Shown: positions 12,301-24,042, counted from the first letter of the stretch. The stretch is DNA of 64,000 nucleotides from Agelas oroides (GCA_949130485.1 OX422190.1:1244351-1308350); one strand, 5' to 3'. The notes: a model not told the origin generated them from the letters alone. Translations and numbers: made by a program.

Positions 12301-15300
12301 TCCCACGACTACACACACATGTACACTGTATACCCACTCACCACACATTCATCACACCATACCCAAGCATCCATCACTTACTTTTCACACACACACTAAC
12401 CAAACACATACAGTGTACACACTCAACTACACACACTCCCCACTAGTCTATCAAGCCAGACAGTCTCCACCCTCCAGAAAAGTAGAGGGTCTAGCAGATG
12501 TTATTGTTTAATCTGCAACCTTAAAACTGCACCAGTATTACTGAAGCCAAGGTAACATCTGCTAGACCTTGGTGAGATGGTCTGGCTTGATAGACTAACT
12601 CCCCCCCTCCCCTCCTCCCTCCCCTCCCCCCCCCTCCACACACACACTCGTACCTTGTGCCAGAAACACAGTGTCTGCACACAGCTGCAGATCACTCATG
12701 ACCTTGTTCGCCACCTACCAACAAGAGGACACCACAAACATAAACATGTCAACACAGCACTTCTTGTTGCTAACGGGTTAGTCCCTCTAATTCACAGTGA
12801 CACGAGTCACAGCAGGTTAGTCTAGCAAAGATCTTCACACTGCACACCTGTTACCCTTGGCTCTCCTAGCCTCGTTCCCAGGCTCCCCGTTCTTCCAGGG
12901 AGGAGCCTTAGGAACGAGGCCAGCATTCTCCAAAGCGCATCATAATAAGAACCTCTAAGATTGACTATTAATTACTTTTATAAACGTATCTCCGATAATT
13001 TTTCTCTTCTCCTCTGGGATTGTGACAGAGTGAAGTGGAGGTGTCATTCTTTGTTGGAGCTGGCCATCGGCCGTGTGGTAGGTGAAAACGGTCTGGGCCG
13101 AGTAAAACTGATGTGCTGCATTAACGACTGGAGGGGAAAGGGGAGGGGGAGGAGGGGAGATGGGAAGGAGGGAGAGGGAATGGACGTGGAGAAGTACATG
13201 CAAGAAAGCAAGTTGTAGAGGAAATGAAAAGAAGAGGGTAGGAGAGGGGAAGGAAGAGAAGGCAGGAGAGAGGAAGGAAGAGAGGGTAGGAGAGGGGAAG
13301 GAAGAGAAGGCAGGAGAGAGGAAGGAAGAGAAGGCAGGAGAGAGGGGATGGAGAGGGAGAGGGAGAGGAAGGGTGATTGAGAAGGTGGATAGTGTGCGTA
13401 TACTACACGAGGTGATCAAACTGGAGTGTGGAAAGGCTCTTACCATGGGGCTCGATGCCAAGAGTCTCCAAAGAGTTTTTCACTCTCGAGCTCTCATTCT
13501 TCCTCATGAATCCGTTGTCAATGTGCACGGCCACAACCTTGTCTTCCCCCAGGGCTGCGTTGAGAAGAGCCGTACACACTGCACTGTCCACCCCACCACT
13601 CACCATAGACTGTGGGTGTGACAGTGAGGTGGTGTGTGAGGGTGTGTGATGGTGAGGTGGTGAGGTGGTATGAGGATGTGAGGGTGAGGTGGTGTGTGAG
13701 GGTGTGAGGGTATGAGGTGATGTGTGTGAGGATGTGAGGTGATGTGTGAGGGTGTGAGGGTATGAGGTGATGTGTGTGAGGATGTGAGGTGATGTGTGAG
13801 GGTGTGAGGTGGTGTGAGGGTGAGGTGGTATGAGGTGGTATGTGTGAGACTTGTGAGGTGTGACAGTGTGACAGTGTGACAGTGTGAGGTAAAGGTAGCC
13901 AAACCCTGAACTATACCCATACACATGTACTACATTACACATTTCCACCTTGGAGACTTTACAGTAAATTGTCAGTAATCTATAACAAGTTATTCCACAC
14001 ACCAAGACTTTGGAGTCCCCGACCGTCTGCCGGATGTACTCCATACATGCCTCCTTCCTGCTACCATGATCAAAGAGGCCATGACAATGAGCAACCTAAG
14101 GGGTAGGAATGAGAGGAAGAGGAGGGAAGGGAGAGAGGGAGGAGAGGGACGAAGGGGAGAGGGGAGAGGGGAGAAAGGGAAAGAGGGGAGGGAAGGAAGG
14201 AGAGGAAGAGAGGAGAGGGAACAGTATGAGATGGATGAGGGAGAGGAGGGAAGGATCAAGGAATAAGAGGGAAGGGGAGGAGGAGCAATACAGACAGCCT
14301 GCACACAGCTGCTAAACTGAGAGATGAGAGGAAAGAGGGGAGGGGAGGAAGAGATGAGGAGTGTGAGAGTCTGCCACAGGTGCCGGACTGACATTATAGA
14401 GGAAGTTCTTCATCATCTCTGTCCCGTTCTCGGTGAGGTCTACTTCTGGGTGAAACTGCACTCCAAACACCTTCCTCTCCTGGTGAGCAATGGCGGTCAC
14501 CAACCCCCCTGACTGTGCCGTCACTCGGCAGCAAGGAGCCAGCTGGTCCACAGAATCCCCATGAGTCAACAAAACGTTCTGGCTTTCTAACAAGCCACCA
14601 AATATCTCACAGCTTGGATCAACTTTGATTGTAAACTGGCCGTCTTCACGGATGCTTTTCTTTGCAACCGTTCCACCAAAGTGCTTGTTTATGAGCTGCA
14701 GACCATAGCAGATGCCAAGGATGGGAGTATCGAGGAGGAAGATGTCCGGGTCGTACTTCAGAGTGTCTGTATCGTTCACACTGTTTGGGCCACCGGAAAT
14801 TATGATAGCACTGCAGAGGAAAGAGATGTAGTCTCATTCCCATTCCAATTCCAGGCTGGAATTGGAATGGGAATGGAGGGGGGTGAAACCTTGTACTATA
14901 AAGTTCGGTCGGTTATCTGCATTAAAAAATTGTTGATTAAAATTTATAACTACTAAAACCACGCCTTCTATGAATCTGATTTCAAAGTTCTTAGACAACC
15001 AGCAGGCATTCTTTTATCATTGGTGTGTGTGACGTTCAGCTCATCCAGGCTGGTTATTCCCACGTGCAAACAAGCAAATTATACAAAGCAGGGTTGGGCC
15101 TGGGTAAAGACTAGCATCACATCAATAGTAGAATTCTAGAATTCAAGAAAGCATATGTAGAATGAAGTGACATAGCTCAATCCAGGTTCTTTCTAACTCA
15201 CAAAGGAGCCTGGGTACGAGGCTACATACCAACAACGATATTCATGATAGCAATTGGACTGTACCGAAACTTTTTTTCTGCTATCAGAGTAGCTGTTGTG

Positions 15301-16161
15301 TCCAGCGGTAGGATGACCGACTCCACAAATAGTTCTCGAACTCGACGATCAATCACCTGCAACAACATGATTTGTGTAATTTCAAAATATCCATAAATAG
15401 ATATTAATACAGCGCTTACAAGTACAATATATTGTCTAGCACCAAATGGTTATACAAGCCACACCCTTCACATGGAGGAACTGAGTCTGGTTACAGGTTG
15501 TCTACAGTCTCGGTCTCAGACTCAAAACCACTGCAGCACGGATTGCTTTCAGTATCAAGCTCTGGGGATGAGCTTTCAGTGCGAGAAACTGGAAGCTGTG
15601 CACACGTCGGATGAAAGAGTCTGGGAACAAGACTGTTACATACAGTTGAGTTGTGTCTGCCGAACACACTGACATTAGCTTCGTTCCTAGCCTCGGTCCC
15701 AAAAATCTGATTTTTCCCATGGGGCCCAGGAACGAGGCTACTGTGACATCCCATGACAACAGCTGTGAAGAGCATGAATCTGATTGGTCACAGCATACAG
15801 AGACAGCTTACAGCATGCGGAAGGCTTGTACAAAGTTGTCGGTCACCTTGCCATATTGTGCTCCAGCATCTAATATAACCACTCTCTCCAGCCTTGGATC
15901 CATCTCTCCCTCTTCCTTCCCCATTTCTCGAGTCGACATTCCATTCACTCTCTTCCTCGCCCTCAGTGCCTTCTCCTCATCACCACTACCTGACAGTGAG
16001 CGTTTCCTCTTCCCGGCCACCCAATACTGCGTCTCCGTCTCTGAAACAGCTGCTACGCGCTCTGCTATTACGTCTTCCCCATCTGTTGTGTCCATCACTC
16101 CATTCACTTTTGCCGCCATTGACCGCGAAAATCTCACGCGAGCGAGGAGAGTGTGCTTCAT
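6351..16161 (-). CDS. GMPS: GMP synthase (glutamine-hydrolysing)
   Basis: Converts XMP to GMP using ATP and glutamine, the last step of de novo guanine nucleotide synthesis. Fourteen exons (16161-15847, 15356-15265, 14810-14393, 14095-14003, 13609-13444, 13127-12976, 12714-12654, 12242-12130, 12005-11900, 11461-11220, 10235-10120, 9587-9457, 9069-8891, 6452-6351) total 2286 bases, 761 residues, and close in frame. Visible signatures: [12 protein letters not shown] and the GATase nucleophile motif LGICYG; QFHPEV with the catalytic His/Glu; the ATP-pyrophosphatase P-loop [42 protein letters not shown]; the dimerisation-domain end [17 protein letters not shown] and the C terminus PPGTTEWE. About 70 residues precede the GATase domain, longer than in human; an internal ATG at 16119 is an alternative start. 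The last intron is 2.4 kb and full of repeats. A divergent promoter is shared with POLR2D. Confidence 0.95.
7196..7679. mobile_element. Two TAGCCTCGTTCCCAGG-family MITEs, the second with a nested palindrome
   Basis: A short copy spans 7196-7259. A larger one spans 7284-7679 with family termini. Inside it, 7369-7606 is a second inverted repeat whose arms read AGTCACGTGTGTGATGTCAG and the complementary version, around long G and C homopolymer runs (7399-7408, 7531-7566). All lie in the last GMPS intron. Confidence 0.8.
8222..8480. repeat. Three dispersed copies of an AGGCGGAAAGACAGCT segment
   Basis: AGGCGGAAAGACAGCTCAAT-type sequence recurs at about 8281, 8391 and 8460, each near a CATCTATCAGTACTGGTG-like stretch, indicating local tandem duplication in the GMPS intron. 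Function not evident. Confidence 0.6.
8587..8711. mobile_element. TAGCCTCGTTCCCAGG-family MITE
   Basis: Left end TAGCCTCGTTCCCAGGCC and right end GAATGAGGCTA, with the same subterminal AAGAGTCACGTGCGTGACGT as the copy at 7284-7679. Intronic in GMPS. Confidence 0.8.
9170..9232. repeat. GGGGA pentamer array
   Basis: About 12 copies of GGGGA on the + strand in a GMPS intron; a candidate G-quadruplex or triplex tract. A related ATGGAATGGGG array follows at 9594-9702. Confidence 0.9.
10246..11100. repeat. Polypurine minisatellite, about 850 bp, in a GMPS intron
   Basis: Degenerate units of about 35-50 bases built from AGAGAGGAAGAGAAGAACAT, GGAGGGAGGAG and GTCAGGTG elements. The + strand is almost all purine. 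Long open frames on both strands here are artefacts of the array. It lies between exons 11461-11220 and 10235-10120. Confidence 0.9.
12444..12597. mobile_element. MITE with TAGTCTATCAAGCCAGAC termini
   Basis: Perfect 18-base inverted termini (TAGTCTATCAAGCCAGAC and its complement) bound 154 bases in a GMPS intron. Internal arms also pair partly (GGTCTAGCAGATGTTA against TAACATCTGCTAGACC). Confidence 0.88.
12867..12920. mobile_element. Short TAGCCTCGTTCCCAGG-family MITE
   Basis: Fifty-four-base hairpin with the family ends, intronic in GMPS. Confidence 0.7.
13140..13375. repeat. Polypurine GGAAGGAAGAGAAGGCAGGAGAGA array
   Basis: Tandem units of about 20-30 bases in a GMPS intron immediately 3' (on +) of the exon at 12976-13127. 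A second purine-rich low-complexity block covers 14100-14350. Confidence 0.85.
13616..13890. repeat. GGTGTGTGAGGGTGTGA minisatellite
   Basis: Degenerate GTGAGG/GTGTGAGG array in the GMPS intron between exons 14095-14003 and 13609-13444; it produces His/Ser/Thr/Pro-rich false frames on the minus strand. Confidence 0.9.
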
Positions 16162-16180
16162 TTAGGACAAGGGCGGCGGT
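16120..16180. promoter_or_regulatory. Minimal bidirectional promoter between GMPS and POLR2D
   Basis: The two start codons diverge. If GMPS starts at 16161, the gap to the POLR2D ATG at 16181 is 19 bases; if it starts at the internal ATG ending at 16119, the gap is 61 bases. There is no room for separate promoters, so a shared, CpG-containing (CTCACGCGAGCGAGG) core region is inferred. The transcript starts must overlap on opposite strands or lie within the coding ends. Confidence 0.6.
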
Positions 16181-16775
16181 ATGGCCTCGAAAGCGGAGCC
16201 CGAGGTGGAAGAGGAAGATGCGACTGAACTACGCTTTGGGAAAGGTTAGCACGTTAGTTGGAGGTAGTAGCCCTTTTTTGGGAGGCTTAGGGGTATTCAT
16301 TGCATAACCAGCTGGGGTGGGAAGCCTTCCCCCCCCCAACTTTTTATTAATTTTTCTGACAGCCCACAGCTGTAGAGCTAAACTATATTTCCCCAATGCA
16401 CTCACAACTTTACCCACAGATTTTGACAACGCTGACGCCTTGTTGATTTCAGAAGTGAAAATGTTACTGGAGCACCGCAAAGCTCAGTATGAGAACCAGG
16501 ATGACGACCATGAACTCTCAGAGGTATTTACAAAGACACTGGATTACTGTCAGACGTTCAGCAAGTACAACAGCAAGGAGACCATCCAGGCTGTACGTGG
16601 GACGCTACAGAAACAGAAGCTACATAAATTTGAGATTGCTTGTCTCGCAAACCTTGCACCCACGACAGACGAAGAGGCAAAATCTCTCCTGCCCAGTTTG
16701 GAGGGAAGATTCGATGACTTGGAACTGAATGAAGTATTGGACGATATCCGAACACACATGAACTACCAGTACTAG
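16181..16775 (+). CDS. POLR2D: RNA polymerase II subunit RPB4
   Basis: RPB4 pairs with RPB7 to form the stalk of RNA polymerase II. Two exons (16181-16244 and 16420-16775) encode 139 residues, close to the 142 of the human protein, and close in frame. Diagnostic stretches are [44 protein letters not shown] and the C-terminal QY. The N terminus is acidic, as in the family. Gene order is divergent with GMPS and tail-to-tail with ESF1. Confidence 0.97.
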
Positions 16776-17270
16776 AGCCATATTACTGTACAGCATGCTA
16801 TACAATTCTATACCACTGTCATGTATACACCATCTGGTTTCCATGGTACTGGGGTATTGTCATCATGGAGGTCGGTACAGCGTATTGATGTGATTAAATT
16901 TTGCCTTAGTGTTAAGTGATTGTAACTTTCCAGACAGAAAAGGCATGGTAAATCATTTCTTGCTGTAAACTTCGCCGCTAGTCTTCATGCAATTAGTTCC
17001 ATATGTTCCTTGACCTCCAACGTGATGATGACTGTACGTACATGTATTACCATGCATGTCACTGGATGCTCAGTACAGAGTCTATATTGTTTTTAGTGGC
17101 ACACACACACCACTGGACAGCAGACAGAACTAGTGTGATTCAACCATGATGTAAAGCTGCTTCGACCATTAAAAATTATTTTAAGCTTTGAAAAAAATGT
17201 TATAGACAAAAAATAACAAACATTAAGCAACATCTGGATAGTTACATTCACTTTAAAATTAATGTTTGCC
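16776..17270. other. Convergent spacer POLR2D / ESF1
   Basis: About 500 bases without coding sequence, A/T-rich, holding the 3' ends of both genes. No repeat of note seen. Confidence 0.6.
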
Positions 17271-17276
17271 TTTATT
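17271..17276 (-). terminator. ESF1 poly(A) signal overlapping the stop codon
   Basis: On the minus strand AATAAA begins two bases before the end of the TAA stop (17277-17275), so stop codon and polyadenylation signal share bases, as in PEX5 in this window. Confidence 0.6.
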
Positions 17277-20200
17277 AGTGTTTGGGTCGAAGTTTCTTTC
17301 TGTGATTGTTGCTGAATGATGTGGTCTTTGACTTCACTGACTTCACAAGTGATCCAATGCTGTAGAGCGAGGGAGAGAGGGAAGGAGGGAGGGAGGGAGA
17401 GGGAGGAAGAGGGAAGGAGGGAGGAGGAGGAATGAGAAGAACAGAGAGAGGGATGAAGGAGGAGGAGAGTTACATGTATTAGTCATGTAGAGAGAGGTTC
17501 TTTATCTTCACCTTGGATCACTGAACACGGTGCTGCCTTTCTCCTCTTCCTTCCTCTCACGCTGACAATTATCTTTCCTCCTCTTCTGACGTTCAGCCAT
17601 AATGGCTGCCATACCCTTGGTGGGCCTGGGTGGAGTGCAGGAGGAGAGAAAGCAGAAAATGAGGAAGAGATGTGCCGTATTCAATTACAATGCTATTCAA
17701 TGAAACGGGGTGCACTAACTTGTACAGAGGGTCAGAGGGATCAGGAGCATAGAGGTGAGAGTCATAGAGTGCTGAGAACCGAGGGTCATGCACGTCCACA
17801 CTGAAGCTGTCTGCCGGAGTGGGCTAAGAGGGAGACAGATTATGACCAACTGGCAAACTGGTTTGATAGCCTGTGTCAGTACCTACCTCTACCTCCTCTC
17901 CTTTTCTCCTCCTCTTCCTCTTCTTTCTCCCTCCAGCTTCCTTCTCCTCCTCTTTCAGAATACCCTTCAGAGAAAAGTGCTCCCTTCCCTCGTCCTCCCC
18001 CATCACAAGCAGCTCAAGTTCACTCTGAATATGTATACAGTGGTGATGGTGGGAGGATGTGATGGTAGGAGGGTGTGATGGTGATGGCGGCAGGGTGCAA
18101 TGGTGGGAGGGTGTGATGGTGGGAGGATGTGATGGTAGGAGGGTGTGATGGTGATGGTGGCAGGGTGCAATGGTGGGAGGGTGTGATGGTGATGGTGGAA
18201 GGATGTGATGGTAGGAGGGTGTGATGGTGGGTGTGATGGTGGAAGGATGTGATGGTAGGAGGGTGTGATGGTAGGAAGGTGTGATGATGGGAGGGTGTGA
18301 TGATAGAAGGATGTGATGGTAGGAGGGTGTGATGGTGATGGTGGCAGGGTGCAATGGTGGGAGGGTGTGATGGTGGAGGTTGTGATGGTGTGATGCTATG
18401 ATGGGTAAGGTGTAGAGTGATCCCACCCACCTTCTCCTGCCTTTGTTTCTCTTGTGCCTTTCTACTCAGTTTCTCCTTTGATTTCTTTGAGTGCTAAAGT
18501 TTGATACAAAACGAACAGTATTTCATTGCATGTATTATTAGAGTTAAGTACATGTAGGTATTCCTGTATCTATGAGTCGGTATGACCCGGCCACTACAGC
18601 CGATCAGTGTAATCGAAATGTTGTCATTAGAAATGACAACATAGCACTAGAGCTGATACCACTCACAGTGGTTGCCATGGTAACATCATGCTGGAAGAAA
18701 AGGTCATCAAACCCAAGGCCACCCTCAACCTCCTCCTCCTTCTCTTCTTCGTTCTCTTCCTCCTCCCCTTTCACCTCCTTCACCTGCAGCCATGGAAAAG
18801 ATGACACGGAGATCCCATCTTGCAGATCTCAGTCCAAACTTAGTCCTTGGCTCTCATACACCAACCTTCTCTCTGTTCCTCCTCTTCCTCTTCTTTCTCC
18901 CTCCAGCTTCCTTCTCCTCCTCTTTCAGAATACCCTTCAGAGAAAAGTGCTCCCTTCCCTCGTCCTCCCCCATCACAAGCAGCTCAAGTTCACTCTGAAT
19001 ATGTATACAGTGGTGATGGTGGGAGGATGTGATGGTAGGAGGGTGTGATGGTGATGGCGGCAGGGTGCAATGGTGGGAGGGTGTGATGGTGGGAGGATGT
19101 GATGGTAGGAGGATGTGATGGTGATGGTGGCAGGGTGCAATGGTGGGAGGGTGTGATGGTGATGGTGGAAGGATGTGATGGTAGGAGGGTGTGATGGTAG
19201 GAAGGTGTGATGATGGGAAGGTGTGATGATGGGAGGGTGTGATGATAGAAGGATGTGATGGTAGGCCGGAGGGTGTGATGGTGATGGTGGCAGGGTGCAA
19301 TGGTGGGAGGGTGTGATGGTGGAGGTTGTGATGGTGTGATGCTATGATGGGTAAGGTGTAGAGTGATCCCACCCACCTTCTCCTGCCTTTGTTTCTCTTG
19401 TGCCTTTCTACTCAGTTTCTCCTTTGATTTCTTTGAGTGCTAAAGTTTGATACAAAACGAACAGTATTTCATTGCATGTATTATTAGAGTTAAGTACATG
19501 TAGGTATTCCTGTATCTATGAGTCGGTATGACCCGGCCACTACAGCCGATCAGTGTAATCGAAATGTTGTCATTAGAAATGACAACATAGCACTAGAGCT
19601 GATACCACTCACAGTGGTTGCCATGGTAACATCATGCTGGAAGAAAAGGTCATCAAACCCAAGGCCACCCTCAACCTCCTCCTCCTTCTCTTCTTCGTTC
19701 TCTTCCTCCTCCCCTTTCACCTCCTTCACCTGCAGCCATGGAAAAGATGACACGGAGATCCCATCTTGCAGATCTCAGTCCAAACTTAGTCCTTGGCTCT
19801 CATACACCAACCTTCTCTCTGTTCCTCCTCTTCCTCTCCTTCTTACGCTGTCTCTTCTCCCTGAGGTACTTGTCCCAGGGTGCCAGCTGCTCCTCCTCAT
19901 GCTCAGCTACAAAGAAAGTGCATTTTATAATAGCCAAAGAATCGTTTTGAACATTTCGTAGCCCTGTCTTTACACAGTGGGTCTATGCATACCAGCAGCA
20001 CTAGACGCTGATAAACGATGCCATTTAATGAAGGAGGTTATCTGACACCAACTTGAGTGTGGAAAATAACTTGCTGATGTTTTGACTGAATGCTCCAGTC
20101 GGCATCAGTCGCCCTAACAATGACGACTGGAGCATTCAGTCGAAACAAGTTACCGGTATTTTCCAAGTTATTTTCCAAACTCAGCCTCCATCAACACAGA

Positions 20201-23200
20201 CTTGGAGCCAACCTTGTCTCCTCTTGACCAAGTCCTCGGCTGTCTCTTTCAACCCTGTGACACAAGAGGAGATGATCACCCAACACTCTCTGGACCCGCC
20301 CTGTCACATGACATCACCTGGTTCCCATGTGATCTCCATCTCCTCCTCGTTGGTATGCTCAGCAGCGGAAGAACCATCCACTTCTTCCAGGAGAGCCTGT
20401 GGAGGTGGGAGGGTGTGGATGTAGGAGGGTGTGGAGTGTAGGAGGGTGTGGAGTGTGGGAGGGTGTGGAGGGAGGGGCATATAGAATGTGAAAGTGCATC
20501 GACAGTAGAAGAAAATAGTACACCCCTCCCCTATCCCTCTGTCACTAGCCACACACACACACACACACACACACACCAGAGTTTACACATACTCGGTACT
20601 TTTGAATCTGCTGTCCTTCAGTTGTCCCCTCGTCCTCCCCCTCCCCCTCACTCCCCTCACCACTGCTCCCTGAAGCAAGGTACGCTTGAAAGTCCATACA
20701 GAGAGCATCATCCCTAGAGAAACTGTGAAAATGGAGAAACATAAGCAACCTGTGACTACTGTAAGTACACGTATGATATAGTGGACGACAGGTAACTGTT
20801 TAGTAAGTGTTTTCTGCAATCTCATTGGTCAGATGGTGTTGTCTACCTCCAGTGGTGGTCTCTAGATGCTCTCTAGGTACAAAACTAGTTGCCTGTAACC
20901 TCGCTGTGTCTCTCATGTAACCATGGTAACAAAATGGGAGAGGGAACAAAGTGAGGTTCGTTCCAGTTTCCAAACAAACTTCTTTGGACAGTGGTCTACA
21001 CTGTTGGAGGTAGCGTACTTTCTCATGGTGGTCTTGAGTCGCTTTGGGTCCGTTTCATCCCATGTCAGGTCTACCTTGGACTGTTGGAGAGCACGTGTGA
21101 CGAACCTGTGGGCATGTGTGTGCATGCGTGGGCACGTGTGTGTGTGTGTATATGTGTGTGAGGAGTGTACACTGTATATGGGAAAATAAAGTAGGACGTC
21201 AATTTTTCTCCCTCACTCAGATGGATTAAAGTCAGTCGGAATGTTTCCCTCGGTGGCAACTGACTTGGGTGTACGATCATCAAACGCCATCCCTTCAGGA
21301 ATAAATCTACAGAATGCCATGTAAGGTCACATGACTGTCACATGACAGCAGGGAGCAATCTGATTGGTCACCTGAGGTCCAGTTTTCCTCCACTGCGTTC
21401 ATACTCCAGACCATCACATTGCTCATAAATGTGCTCTGCTGTTGCTATGGCAACAAAAAAGTCAACATACAAACACAGCAATATATATGTGTATATGTGT
21501 TCAGTAGTGGTTGTACAAATCTGTGAGAGAGAAGGAGTACAACATTCGGAGAAAATCTACCTCTGGAATCGCACTCCACAACAGCATAGTAGTACTGTAG
21601 ACGCTTCAATTGATACTCCCTTAATTTCTCCCGCGAGTACTTTTCCCCTTCCACTCCTCCCTCCTCTCCCTCTCCCCCCTCCACCAACTCCACAGGACCA
21701 GCAATGTCCTCCTCGGCCATTCTCTCCAAGCCAAAGTCACTCGGGTAGATTGTGACAGAGTGTACAATGCCACCCTGCGGCTTGAAGGAGCTGAAAAGAA
21801 CTGTGTGTGTGTGTGTGTGTGTGTGTGGGTATGGAGGTGGGTGTGTGACAATGTGGGAGTGTGAGAGTGTGTGTGTGTGTGTAGAGGTGGGTATGTGACA
21901 GTGTGGGAGTGTGAGAGTGGTGGTGACTGTGAGTGATGGTTTAAAGCAATACAAATATTGCCTAATCTGGATTTTGTAAAGTTCTTTCCCCCTCTCCCCT
22001 TTTTAACCAACAGCCAAAATACACCTCCACCCACACTCACCCATGCACCTACCCACCACCTACACCCACCCACCCACACACACATGTACCCACCTACACA
22101 CCCACCCACCCACCCACCCACACCTCCCATGTGAGAATGGTTTCTTACAGTACAGGTCTTGTGCAGAGAGTCTGTCCCAGTCCATGTTGCAGGCGGCAAG
22201 TCTGTTGCTTGTGCCCTCACCATAGTCCACATTAACCTCCCCCCACTCATGCTCAATCTGTGAATGAGTGTGGAGGTGTGCATGTGGGAGAGTTACATGT
22301 GTGAGTGGGAGAGTTACATGTGTGGGTGTGAGGTGTGCATGTGTGGGTGGGTGAGGTGTGCATGTGTGTGGGTGGAGGATTGCAAGTGTGCATGTAGAAA
22401 GACACACAGTACTAGCGTCACTCCCGGTCTCCTCCCCAGCTTTCAATCACTGGGGAGGAGACGGGAGTGAAGCGGATGTGTTACAACACTGATGTACTTG
22501 TCCCATGTTTGGTAACATCTCACTTGCTCAGAAAGGTTGCTATTAAAGGGAAATTCCCCCTCAATGTCTGTTGTCGAAGTGTCACTGTCCTCCTCCTCCT
22601 CCTCACTACTAGATATCTCAGATCCCCTGTCGGGAGCAGATTTTGACACATCATCGTCTTCTTCCACTTCCTCCTCCTCCTCCTCCTCTTCGTTCTCTTC
22701 TTCCTCGTTTACTGGCTTCTTTTGCTTCCCCCTTCTCCTCTTGTTCTTCACTCCAACAGCTTCCCCTGGAACTTCATCCTCTGCAAAAAAAATTCAAAAG
22801 AGTATTTCAAGCAATCTCGTACCAGGTTACGACAGAACTTGAGTACCTTCCAGTTGATAATACTTCCTCAAATCTTCATTAGAAGTTTGTTTCACTCTGC
22901 GTCCCTTTCTGTCCACTGAATCTAAAGATGAACACAAAGGAAATGATGTCATCACTGGAAAGTTGCTTCGTCCCCAGGCATGGAGATAGTGAATGCCTCG
23001 GAATGAGGTTAAGAATGGGAGATCTGTTGGCGTACATTTCACTTTGAACCTTCTGTCGGTGAACATGGAGTGAAAGCGAGCATCAATCTTGACTTTCCTG
23101 GCATGCTTTGGGATGGCCTGTAAGAGAGACGTGGGACAAGGTTGTAAAACTATCAGTGATCCCTTCCAGCAAGAGGGGTCTTAATTTAGACACTGATGTA

Positions 23201-23404
23201 ATCTCAACAAGAAATAGCCTTGGTGCCAATATCTTAGAATTTGCAAGGAAGAGTGTGGGAATGAGGAAGATGTGATTGTAGAGATACCAGGTCACCAGCT
23301 TCTGACCTTATTAATTATTCACATAGGACCTGACCAATCAGAAACTTGAAACTAACCTTGAATCGTGGGTCTGTAGCCACATGGGCAAACCGGGGATCAT
23401 CCAT
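17275..23404 (-). CDS. ESF1: ESF1, nucleolar pre-rRNA processing protein
   Basis: Nucleolar factor needed for 18S rRNA maturation. Twenty-two exons: 23404-23357, 23117-23036, 22921-22847, 22780-22524, 22257-22149, 21800-21561, 21438-21372, 21306-21217, 21105-21019, 20713-20593, 20396-20318, 20254-20213, 19906-19812, 19729-19613, 19439-19377, 18994-18866, 18783-18667, 18493-18431, 18024-17887, 17823-17720, 17625-17512, 17359-17275. They total 2322 bases (773 residues; human 851) and close in frame. Signatures: start MDDPRFAHVATDPRF, RKVKIDARFHSMF, NRLAACNMDWDRL, SSFKPQGGIVHSVTIYPSDF, REKLREYQLKRLQYYYAVV, DLTWDETDPKR, MDFQAYLAS, LAPWDKYLREKR and the NUC153 motif DPRFSALYDSHLYAPDPSDP. The acidic/basic exons 19729-18866 are a tandem copy of 18783-17887 (see findings). 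Confidence 0.95.
17905..19838. repeat. Tandem segmental duplication of about 0.95 kb inside ESF1
   Basis: Sequence of about 17905-18880 repeats nearly perfectly at about 18880-19838 (946-base offset over most of the unit). Each copy carries three phase-0 exons and a GATGGTGGGAGGGTGTGAT-type minisatellite of different length (about 406 and 382 bases). The junction lies in TCCTCTTCCTCT-like sequence shared by two different exons. Confidence 0.92.
20055..20182. mobile_element. MITE with GAGTTTGGAAAATAACTT-like termini
   Basis: Inverted ends (GAGTGTGGAAAATAACTT and AAGTTATTTTCCAAACTC) and internal arms (GACTGAATGCTCCAGTCG and complement) in the ESF1 intron between exons 20254-20213 and 19906-19812. 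Confidence 0.8.
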
Positions 23405-24042
23405 CGTTAGCACTGACGGAGACTGCCCTGGTAGTTATTGAGCTACCTAAAGGTAAAAGATAAGGTGGTTGATTTTTTTCCCCTTTTCCTACCCTCATCC
23501 CCAGGCCTTCAATACCTTCAGTCTTTGCTTACGGCTAGCTAGCCTCGTTCCCAGCCCTTGTCAGGGAATGGAGCCAGAGGCTGCTAACTGCAAACATAAA
23601 AAGAATGGACAGCACAAAGGACTAGACGCATTTCCTCTTAAAACGAGTCTGACCACGAGACTAACAAAAGCCTGGGAATGACAAGGGGTAGTCACTGATA
23701 TGTCGCCTGTAGAAGCGTTTGTGACCGGGATCAAGATTTTTGAACGACAAAAAGTATGCTTGATTGCCCTTCTGAAGATCTTGATCGCTTGATTTTCAAT
23801 GGGTCAAAGGTCAAATTGTAGCCCTGTGTTCTTGATCCATTGATTTTCGCAGTTCAGAGGTCACATTGATCCCTTGATCAGCTCTCCAAAAGGACTTTGA
23901 TCGCTTCATTCAATTTTGTAGCTGATTTTAGCCCAAGGACAAGTATTAAATTTAAGGTAGCTGCATATATCATCTACAACTTAAGAAGTCATACCTGATA
24001 TAGATTAAAAGGTTTGTTATTCACTGTTTTCTAGTTTACTGA
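23405..24042. other. Spacer between ESF1 start and SMCO4 stop
   Basis: No gene seen. It contains a degraded TAGCCTCGTTCCCAG copy (23540-23682) and at 23720-23920 several TTGATC(C/G)(A/C)TTGATTTT-like imperfect repeats. Confidence 0.5.

Noticed and set aside
13600..14044. His/Thr/Ser/Pro repeat frames on the minus strand
   Set aside because: Translation of the GTGAGG minisatellite adjoining the GMPS P-loop exon.
17824..19376. Minus-strand frames with repeated HHHTLPPSHP-like sequence in two near-identical copies
   Set aside because: Intronic minisatellite translated together with ESF1 exons; only the exon parts are conserved with ESF1.
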